From positions 1 to 10,338 of the forward strand of contig CAZJHD010000096.1 in NCBI GenBank assembly GCA_964545855.1: DNA of 10,338 bases, read 5' to 3'. Origin of the DNA: CAZJHD01 sp964545855. GTDB lineage: Bacteria > Planctomycetota > UBA1135 > JACQFD01. Position numbers and translations under genes: made by a program. A model generated the notes under the pieces. The model ran no database searches. It was not told where the DNA came from and saw nothing but the letters and a program-made list of their open reading frames with translations. Shown here one piece after another: positions 1 through 5,396 of the stretch. The first letter of the stretch is position 1, and each line of letters begins with the position of its first letter.

Positions 1-12
1 TTCCCGGGACGC
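1..12 (+). repeat. Partial copy of palindromic repeat (right flank only)
   Basis: The window opens with TTCCCGGGACGC, which is identical to positions 7214-7225, the right flank of the complete palindromic element upstream of the FG-GAP gene. The similarity stops at base 13. The rest of this copy would lie outside the window, so its presence is inferred from a 12-base match in a comparable position just upstream of a gene. Confidence 0.6.
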
Positions 13-66
13 CGTGGCTGACGCGGCACGCATCGGCCATGATCGCGTCCGCGGGCGCGTGCCTGC

Positions 67-71
67 GGGAG
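67..71 (+). promoter_or_regulatory. Ribosome-binding site deciding the start of the first array gene
   Basis: GGGAG lies 8 bases before the GTG at 80. The more upstream in-frame GTG codons at 14 and 59 have no comparable purine-rich motif in range. They would also place a charged extension in front of the hydrophobic signal sequence. This favours 80 as the start. I could not identify a promoter with confidence in the short leader. Confidence 0.6.
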
Positions 72-79
72 CGTGTCGC

Positions 80-1834
80 GTGGATCCCGAGCGAGCGGTT
101 CGGTTCGCGAGCGTCGTCGCGGCTATCGTCGTGCTCTGCGCCGCGGCGCGCGCGCAGCACGTCGAGATCCGGGGTCGCGTCGAGGCGCCCTCGGGCGAGC
201 CGATCGCCGGCGCCACCGTGCGCCTCGCCGACGCGCCGGGCGCCGTCGCGACGAGCGGCGAGGACGGGCGCTACCGCGTCGGGCTGGATCTCTCGGGCCC
301 CGCCCCCGCGGAGCTGCGCCTCGTGCTCTCGGCGCCGGGCCGCGTCGAGCGGACGATCTGGCTGCCGACGGACGCGGGGCTGTCGATCCCGGTCGGCACG
401 CACGTGCTCTGGGCCGGCGGCGCGCTCGCGGGCGTCGTCCTCGACGAGAAGGGGAAGCCGCTCGGGGAGACCACGATCGGCATCCGCCATGGAAAGCACC
501 TCTACGCGCGCGCTCGCACCGACTCGCAGGGACGCTTCCGAGCAGACGGACTCTCCCTGGGGAAGCTGGCGTGCGGGATCGACGGAGGCGATCACCTCGA
601 GGCGTCGGATCCTCTCGCGATCCGTTCCGAGGAGGCGGTCCGCACGACGCTTCGACCGGCCAGTCGACGGAGCTGGCTGCCCTTCCGCGAGCCCGATCCG
701 GAGTCGTTCGTGCTCCTGCACGAGGCGCTCGAGCCGTGCGTCGTCCGAGGCCGTGCGACCTCTCGGGGAGCGCCCGTCGCCGGCGCCCGCGTCTCCGTGC
801 TTCCCGTTCGTGGATCTTCGGTTGACTGGCAGGGGCATGAGATCTGGCAACCGGCTCCTCCCGCCATCGGCGAGGCCATGACGTCCATGGAGGGCGAGTT
901 CCGGCTCGTGCTGCGGGAGCTGAGTCCGCTCGGATCCATCGTTCGTGTCCAGGCCCAGGGCTTCGCCACGAGCGAGTCGAAGCCCCTGAAGCTCCTCTCC
1001 GGCGACACGCTCGAAGGGCTCGAGATCGATCTCGCCACTGCGGGATCGATCGTCGGTCGCGTCCTCGTGAACGAAGACGAGGAGGTGGAAGGGACTCTCG
1101 TGGCCGCGGGCCGCGACGGATCATTCCCGCGCTTCGCGCGCGCCGATGCGGCCGGAAGGTTCCGCATCCGCGGTCTTGCCGCGGGGACCTGGTGCGTGCG
1201 GACGTTCCGCGACGAGCTTCCCCGCACGAGGGACGCGTCGTTCCCGACGACTGTCGCGCGGGCGCCCGAAGTCTTGGCCACTGTCGAGGTGGGCGGATCG
1301 TCCTCGGTGGAGCTCGATCGCCGGGGAGTCGTGACCGCCCGCGGGAGGATCCGAATTGCCGGCATGAAGCTTTCGGAGACCGCCCTCGAGATCTCCGCGG
1401 CGGGCGGCCACTCATCGAGTTGGCTCGATGCAGCAGGCTGGTTCGTCTTCGACTGCCGAGTGCAAGAGGAGCTCACCCTCGGCGTGAGGCTCGGCATGGG
1501 CGAAGGCAGCATGACGATCCAAGAGCGTCGATCGCTGAGCGGGCGCGATGATGTCTGGCTCGTCGACTTCGAGGCGGGCCGCGTCTCCGGCTCGGTCTCG
1601 GAGACTCGACGCGCAGCTGTGCGGGAAGTCCACGCGATCTCGGATTCCCTGGTCGAGGACCGATTGCTCTGCTTCAGCACCGCTCGCGTGCGGGACGACG
1701 GCGCCTTCGAGTTTCCGAGTCTACCGGTGGGGACATGGTGGTTCCGGGCCGTTCGGCCGGGCGACTGGGACGATCCGGAGCCGCAGCCATTCGAGGTTCG
1801 CGCCGGTGAGACCACGCGCGTGGAGCTGCCGTGA
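80..1834 (+). CDS. Secreted multidomain carboxypeptidase-regulatory-like protein (array gene 1)
   Basis: The product is an exported protein of 584 residues made of repeated beta-sandwich units of the carboxypeptidase-regulatory/Cna-B-like type; no enzyme domain is visible. Residues 1-25 form a signal peptide: a charged start, a hydrophobic core around 12-23 and an Ala-Arg-Ala cleavage site before Gln26. Units begin near 28 (GRVEAPSGEPIAGATV at 32-47), 118 (GVVLDEKGKPL), 224 (GRATSRGAPVAGARV), 322 (GSIVGRVLV), 417 (VVTARGRIRI) and 498. The last unit carries GAFEFPSLPVGTWWF. Such folds usually act as structural or carbohydrate/protein-contacting modules, but the ligand here is unknown. The start at 80 is chosen for its ribosome-binding site; the frame is open back to 14. 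The stop overlaps the next start by GTGA. The segment up to about base 468 is nearly identical to gene 2, and the rest has diverged, with more A/T-ending codons. The reading frame is sure; the domain family is assigned by pattern only. Confidence 0.88.
   Translation: MDPERAVRFASVVAAIVVLCAAARAQHVEIRGRVEAPSGEPIAGATVRLADAPGAVATSGEDGRYRVGLDLSGPAPAELRLVLSAPGRVERTIWLPTDAGLSIPVGTHVLWAGGALAGVVLDEKGKPLGETTIGIRHGKHLYARARTDSQGRFRADGLSLGKLACGIDGGDHLEASDPLAIRSEEAVRTTLRPASRRSWLPFREPDPESFVLLHEALEPCVVRGRATSRGAPVAGARVSVLPVRGSSVDWQGHEIWQPAPPAIGEAMTSMEGEFRLVLRELSPLGSIVRVQAQGFATSESKPLKLLSGDTLEGLEIDLATAGSIVGRVLVNEDEEVEGTLVAAGRDGSFPRFARADAAGRFRIRGLAAGTWCVRTFRDELPRTRDASFPTTVARAPEVLATVEVGGSSSVELDRRGVVTARGRIRIAGMKLSETALEISAAGGHSSSWLDAAGWFVFDCRVQEELTLGVRLGMGEGSMTIQERRSLSGRDDVWLVDFEAGRVSGSVSETRRAAVREVHAISDSLVEDRLLCFSTARVRDDGAFEFPSLPVGTWWFRAVRPGDWDDPEPQPFEVRAGETTRVELP
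134..468 (+). repeat. N-terminal paralogous block, copy in gene 1
   Basis: This stretch covers the end of the signal peptide and the first one and a half domains. It aligns without gaps to 1870-2204 in gene 2 at roughly 97% by eye. Positions 285-448 show no difference from 2021-2184. Similarity falls abruptly after about 468, to the level of distant paralogues. Confidence 0.85.
1822..1834 (+). promoter_or_regulatory. Coupling junction between array genes 1 and 2 (embedded RBS, GTG start and stop)
   Basis: GGAG at 1822-1825, 5 bases before the GTG at 1831, lies inside the codons for the terminal Val-Glu-Leu-Pro of gene 1. The GTG overlaps the TGA stop (GTGA, 1831-1834). This is the classic layout for translational coupling by terminating ribosomes. 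The same arrangement recurs at the next two junctions. Confidence 0.8.
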
Positions 1835-3576
1835 CGCGCGCGCTCGCACGAGTCGCGGCTCTCCTTCTTCTCTGCGCCGCGGCGCGTGCGCAGCACGTCG
1901 AGATCCGGGGCCGCGTCGAGGCGCCCTCCGGAGAGCCGATCGCCGGCGCCACCGCGCGCCTCGCCGACGCGCCGGGCGCCGTCGCCACGAGCGGCGAGGG
2001 CGGGCGCTACCGCGTCGCGATGGATCTCTCGGGCCCCGCCCCCGCGGAGCTGCGCCTCGTGCTCTCGGCGCCGGGCCGCGTCGAGCGGACGATCTGGCTG
2101 CCGACGGACGCGGGGCTGTCGATCCCGGTCGGCACGCACGTGCTCTGGGCCGGCGGCGCGCTCGCGGGCGTCGTCCTCGACGAGGAGGGGAAGCCGCTCG
2201 CGGAGCTGGACTTCGCGGTCCTCCACGGCGACGGCCTCCGCATGCCCGCGCGCACGGACGCCGCGGGCCGCTTCCGCGTCGAGCCGATCTCGGCCGGGCT
2301 CCTGCGCTTCGCGATCGACGGAGACGCCGAGCGCCACCTGGAGGCGGACGAGCCTCCCGCGATCCGATTCGGCAGGACGGCGGAGGCGACGCTGCGACGC
2401 GTCGGCGGCGCCGTGCTGCCTTTCCCTCCGGAGTGGCGTCCCTCCTGGGGCTTCGAGGGCATCGACGGTGGGCCGCTTCCGCGAGCGCGCGGGCGCGTCA
2501 CGTCGCGCGGTGCGCCCGTCGTGGGCGCGCGTGTCGCGGTGGTCCCCATGCTTCGCGCGAGCGGCATCTCGGGGCTCGGCCTCTGGGGGCCGCGCGCTCC
2601 GGAGATCGGCGAGGGGATCACTCGAGAGGACGGCCGCTTCGAGATCGCGATCCAGAAGCAGGGATGGTTCGTCGTGCGCGCGGAGTCGCCCGGCTTCGGA
2701 GCTGCCGAGTCCGCTCGCTTCGACGCGAAGCCCGGCACGATCGCCGAGGACCTCCGGATCGAGCTCTCTCGCGCCGGGAGCATCGAGGGCCGCGTCCTCG
2801 CTCGAGAGGGCGATGACCCCGAAGGGATTCTCGTCGGTGCGTGCCGGAACGACGGATTCCCTCTCTTCCGTCGCGCACGCGCCGACGGGAGCTTCCGCTT
2901 CGACGGTCTGGGCTCCGGGGAGTGGCGCGTCCGCACCTTCGCCGACGAGCTGCCGCGCGGCCGGCCCGTCGAGAGCTGGGGTTCCTCGATCGGCGAGCCG
3001 GAGGATCTCGTCGCGGTGGCGCCAGGCGAGACCGAGCGCGTCGACCTCGATCGCCGAGAGCTCGTGACAGTGCGCGGTCGCGTCGAGTTCGAAGGCTGGG
3101 AAGCCGCCGAGGCCGAGTCGTACGTGCGCCTTCGCGCTTCGGGGGGCGGGATCGCCGCAGTCCCTCTCCACGACGCGGAGGGTTGGTTCGTCCTTCGATG
3201 CACCGCAGCGAAGGACATTGTGCTGGGCGCGAACCTTGCGATCAGCAGCGGGGCGATTTCGATCTTGGACCGGCGATCACTGAGTTCTCGCGAGTTTCTC
3301 TGGATCGTCGGCGGTGACTCTGGACGCGTCATGGGTCGATTCGCAAAGGATCGGCGCCGAGGTGCGCGCGCGGTCGATGGCAGCTCCGGTTCACTCCTCG
3401 ATGGTCGCAGCTTCTCGGCCGTCGCTTGGATTCGGGACGACGACACGTTCGAGTTCCCGAGTCTCCCCGCGGGATCGTGGACGTTCCGAGCCATCCGAGA
3501 GGGCGATTCGGACAATCCGGTGTCGCAGCCGATCGACGTCCGAGCGGGCGAGACGGCAGAGGTGGAGATTCCGTGA
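1831..3576 (+). CDS. Secreted multidomain carboxypeptidase-regulatory-like protein (array gene 2)
   Basis: The product has 581 residues and is a paralogue of the preceding protein. A short signal peptide (residues 1-20) has the core VAALLLLCAAA and an Ala-Arg-Ala site before Gln21. Six beta-sandwich-like units follow, with openings near 27, 113 (GVVLDEEGKPL), 221 (GRVTSRGAPVVGARV), 316 (GSIEGRVLA), 411 (LVTVRGRVEF) and 497. The last unit contains EFPSLPAGSWTFRAI and ends RAGETAEVEIP. The linker between the second and third units (about 190-220) is Pro/Trp-rich and unlike that of the paralogues. No catalytic motif, membrane anchor or sorting signal is seen after the signal peptide, so the protein is probably periplasmic or released. 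GTG is the start because it immediately follows an embedded GGAG and there is no alternative upstream. The first third matches gene 1 almost exactly, while the second domain and the fourth match gene 3, so the gene is intermediate within a mosaic family. Confidence 0.92.
   Translation: MTRALARVAALLLLCAAARAQHVEIRGRVEAPSGEPIAGATARLADAPGAVATSGEGGRYRVAMDLSGPAPAELRLVLSAPGRVERTIWLPTDAGLSIPVGTHVLWAGGALAGVVLDEEGKPLAELDFAVLHGDGLRMPARTDAAGRFRVEPISAGLLRFAIDGDAERHLEADEPPAIRFGRTAEATLRRVGGAVLPFPPEWRPSWGFEGIDGGPLPRARGRVTSRGAPVVGARVAVVPMLRASGISGLGLWGPRAPEIGEGITREDGRFEIAIQKQGWFVVRAESPGFGAAESARFDAKPGTIAEDLRIELSRAGSIEGRVLAREGDDPEGILVGACRNDGFPLFRRARADGSFRFDGLGSGEWRVRTFADELPRGRPVESWGSSIGEPEDLVAVAPGETERVDLDRRELVTVRGRVEFEGWEAAEAESYVRLRASGGGIAAVPLHDAEGWFVLRCTAAKDIVLGANLAISSGAISILDRRSLSSREFLWIVGGDSGRVMGRFAKDRRRGARAVDGSSGSLLDGRSFSAVAWIRDDDTFEFPSLPAGSWTFRAIREGDSDNPVSQPIDVRAGETAEVEIP
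1870..2204 (+). repeat. N-terminal paralogous block, copy in gene 2
   Basis: This is the partner of 134-468 at an offset of 1736 bases. It differs from gene 1 at about 11 sites by eye, none of them between 2021 and 2184. The similarity to gene 3 continues further, to about 2385, whereas the similarity to gene 1 ends near 2204. Confidence 0.85.
2776..2952 (+). repeat. Internal paralogous block (fourth domain), copy in gene 2
   Basis: This block aligns without gaps to 4542-4718 in gene 3 (offset 1766), with about 24 differences by eye, mostly synonymous. It encodes GSIEGRVL through RADGSFRFDGLG to the Asp-Glu-Leu after WRVRTF. The flanking sequence is clearly less similar, so this is a second conserved island separate from the N-terminal one. 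Confidence 0.75.
3564..3576 (+). promoter_or_regulatory. Coupling junction between array genes 2 and 3
   Basis: GGAG at 3564-3567 sits 5 bases before the GTG at 3573, which overlaps the TGA stop of gene 2 (GTGA, 3573-3576). The layout and spacing match the junction between genes 1 and 2. The site is encoded within the terminal Val-Glu-Ile-Pro codons. Confidence 0.8.
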
Positions 3577-5396
3577 CGTGGTGGCTCGCGCTCCCCGTTG
3601 TCGGAGTGCTTCTCCTCTGCGGCGCGGCGCGCGCGCAGCAGGCCGAGGACCGTGTCCATGTTTGGGGCCGCGTCGAGGCGCCCTCGGGAGAGCCGATCGC
3701 GGGCGCCACCGCGCGCCTCGCCGACGCGCCGGGCGCCGAGGCCACGAGCGGGGAGGACGGCCGCTACCGCGTCGCGATGGATCTCGCGGGCCCTGCCCCC
3801 GCGGAGCTCCGCCTCGTGCTCTCGGCGCCGGGCCGCGTCGAGCGGACGATCTGGCTTCCGACGGACGCGGGGCTGTCGATCCCGGTCGGCACGCACGTGC
3901 TCTGGGCCGGCGGTGTGCTGGAGGGCGTCGTCCTCGACGAGCAGGGGAAGCCGCTCGGGGAACTGGACTTCGCGGTCTTCCACGGCGACGGCCTCTTCAT
4001 GCCCGCGCGCACGGACGCCGCGGGCCGCTTCCGCGTCGAGCCGATCTCGGCGGGGCTGCTTCGCTTCGCGATCGACGGAGACACCGAACGACATCTGGAG
4101 GCGGACGAGCCTCCCGCGATCCGCTTCGGCGAAACTGCGAGAGCGACCTTGCGGCGCGCAGCCGGAACGGTTTCAGGTGCCCAATCGCTCAGGAGTTTGC
4201 ACTTGATCACCTACTTCATCGGCTCACGCCGGCTGCCTCCGGCGGGGATTCGCGGACGCGTCACGTCACGCGGTCTTCCGGTCGTGGGCGCGCAGGTGTG
4301 CGCCGTCCCGGCCCAGCGAGGGAGCATCGGCTCGACGCTCGCGGGGACCTGGGGACCGACGGCGCCTCGCGTCGTGTGGGCAGTCGCCTCGGAAGACGGA
4401 TCGTTCGAGCTCTCGAGCCACGTGTTCGGGAGATTCTTCGTCCGCGCCGAGGCGCCGGGTCTCGGCCCCGGAGAGTCGGAGCCCTTCGAGTTCCGGCCCG
4501 GAGTCCTCGCCGAAGACATCCAAATCGACCTCGCACCAGCGGGAAGCATCGAGGGCCGCGTTCTCGTCCGCGAGGGCGACGACCCCGAGGGGTTTCTCGT
4601 CGGCGCGTGTCGCGATGACGGATTCCCGCTCTTCCGTCGCGCGCGCGCCGACGGGAGCTTCCGCTTCGACGGGCTCGGCGCGGGAAGGTGGCGCGTCCGC
4701 ACCTTCGTCGACGAGCTGTCGAACGACCGGCCCGAGAAGCACTGGGGCTCCTCCTTCGCGGAGCCGGAGTCGACCCTCGCCGTGGAACCGGGTGCGATCG
4801 CCCGCGCTGACCTCGATCGGCGCGGTGTGATCACGGTGCGCGGCCAGGTCCTCTTTCCGTGCCCCGGAGAGACCCAGGCGGCCGTGACGCCTCTCGATCC
4901 CGAGCGACGGAAGGAGCGCAGGCGAAGCAGGCAGGAGTTCGCCGTCTCGCCCCTCGACGCCGAGGGACGATTCGTCCTGCATGGCGAGGCGACGCGGCAA
5001 GCGATCTTCGAGGTCGTCTTCGAGGCGGGGCCCGAGACGACCGTCTCCCTCTTCGAGACGCGTCCGATCGAGCCGTCCGAGACGATCTGGCGAGTCGGGG
5101 CGGAATTCGGACGCCTCGAAGGCGATGGCGGTCGAGTCGAGGAGGGTCGCCCGCGCGGCTTCGACGGCGAGGGCATCGACTCCAAAGGGCGGAGGCTCAC
5201 GTTCCGTTCACGGCTGCGAGACGACGGCTCGTTCGTCGTCCCGACGCTCCCCGCGGGCCGATGGCGACTGCGCTTCGCAGAGCGCAAGGGCGAGAGCGAC
5301 GGCGACCTCCCGAGCTTCACCGTGCCCGTGGCATCTCCCCTTCCTCTCGTCGTCGAGGTCTGCGCGGGCCAGACGACTCGAGTGGAGATCCCGTGA
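3573..5396 (+). CDS. Secreted multidomain carboxypeptidase-regulatory-like protein (array gene 3)
   Basis: The product has 607 residues and is the longest of the four paralogues. The signal peptide (1-21) reads WWLALPVVGVLLLCGAARA before Gln22. Repeated beta-sandwich units open near 32 (GRVEAPSGEPIAGATA), 118 (GVVLDEQGKPL), 228 (GRVTSRGLPVVGAQV), 324 (GSIEGRVLV), 419 (VITVRGQVLF) and about 511. The last unit includes GSFVVPTLPAGRWRLRF. Two features set it apart: a very basic insertion in the fifth unit (ERRKERRRSRQE, 444-455), and a changed tail in which CAGQTTRVEIP replaces the RAGET pattern. The frame is open further upstream, to 3426 inside gene 2, but the GTG at 3573 gives a signal peptide and a ribosome-binding site, so that start is preferred. 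Genetically it is a chimera: the junction after the signal peptide (QQAEDRVHVWG) is shared with gene 4, while domains 1, 2 and 4 are closest to gene 2. The ligand is unknown. Confidence 0.92.
   Translation: MTWWLALPVVGVLLLCGAARAQQAEDRVHVWGRVEAPSGEPIAGATARLADAPGAEATSGEDGRYRVAMDLAGPAPAELRLVLSAPGRVERTIWLPTDAGLSIPVGTHVLWAGGVLEGVVLDEQGKPLGELDFAVFHGDGLFMPARTDAAGRFRVEPISAGLLRFAIDGDTERHLEADEPPAIRFGETARATLRRAAGTVSGAQSLRSLHLITYFIGSRRLPPAGIRGRVTSRGLPVVGAQVCAVPAQRGSIGSTLAGTWGPTAPRVVWAVASEDGSFELSSHVFGRFFVRAEAPGLGPGESEPFEFRPGVLAEDIQIDLAPAGSIEGRVLVREGDDPEGFLVGACRDDGFPLFRRARADGSFRFDGLGAGRWRVRTFVDELSNDRPEKHWGSSFAEPESTLAVEPGAIARADLDRRGVITVRGQVLFPCPGETQAAVTPLDPERRKERRRSRQEFAVSPLDAEGRFVLHGEATRQAIFEVVFEAGPETTVSLFETRPIEPSETIWRVGAEFGRLEGDGGRVEEGRPRGFDGEGIDSKGRRLTFRSRLRDDGSFVVPTLPAGRWRLRFAERKGESDGDLPSFTVPVASPLPLVVEVCAGQTTRVEIP
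3621..3957 (+). repeat. N-terminal paralogous block, copy in gene 3
   Basis: This is the third copy of the N-terminal module. From about 3664 it follows gene 2 (offset 1757) with scattered, largely synonymous differences, visibly more than separate genes 1 and 2. Its first 100 bases (3621-3721) instead match 5441-5541 of gene 4 almost exactly, including the codons for QQAEDRVHVWG that genes 1 and 2 lack. Confidence 0.8.
4542..4718 (+). repeat. Internal paralogous block (fourth domain), copy in gene 3
   Basis: This is the partner of 2776-2952 in gene 2. The encoded peptides are nearly the same (EGDDPEGFLVGACRDDGFPL against EGDDPEGILVGACRNDGFPL), while many third positions differ. That pattern points to an older exchange, or stronger protein-level constraint, than in the N-terminal block of genes 1 and 2. 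Confidence 0.75.
5384..5396 (+). promoter_or_regulatory. Coupling junction between array genes 3 and 4
   Basis: GGAG at 5384-5387, a 5-base spacer and the GTG at 5393 overlapping TGA (GTGA) repeat the arrangement of the two earlier junctions. Gene 4 itself ends in Val-Asp-Leu-Arg without GGAG or GTGA, in keeping with its being the last member of the coupled series. Confidence 0.8.

Noticed and set aside
14..79. Upstream GTG at 14 as the start of gene 1
   Set aside because: It adjoins the repeat remnant, lacks a ribosome-binding site and would put 22 polar residues before the signal peptide. The GTG at 80 has GGGAG 8 bases upstream.
134..145. Lipoprotein signal (Cys in VVLC-type sequence of the array signal peptides)
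   Set aside because: The residue before Cys is Leu, not Gly, Ala or Ser, and an Ala-Arg-Ala site for signal peptidase I follows immediately in all four proteins.
592..3171. Antisense open frame of 859 codons across genes 1 and 2
   Set aside because: It is a shadow frame of the paralogous genes, with no signal, no domain and low-complexity composition.
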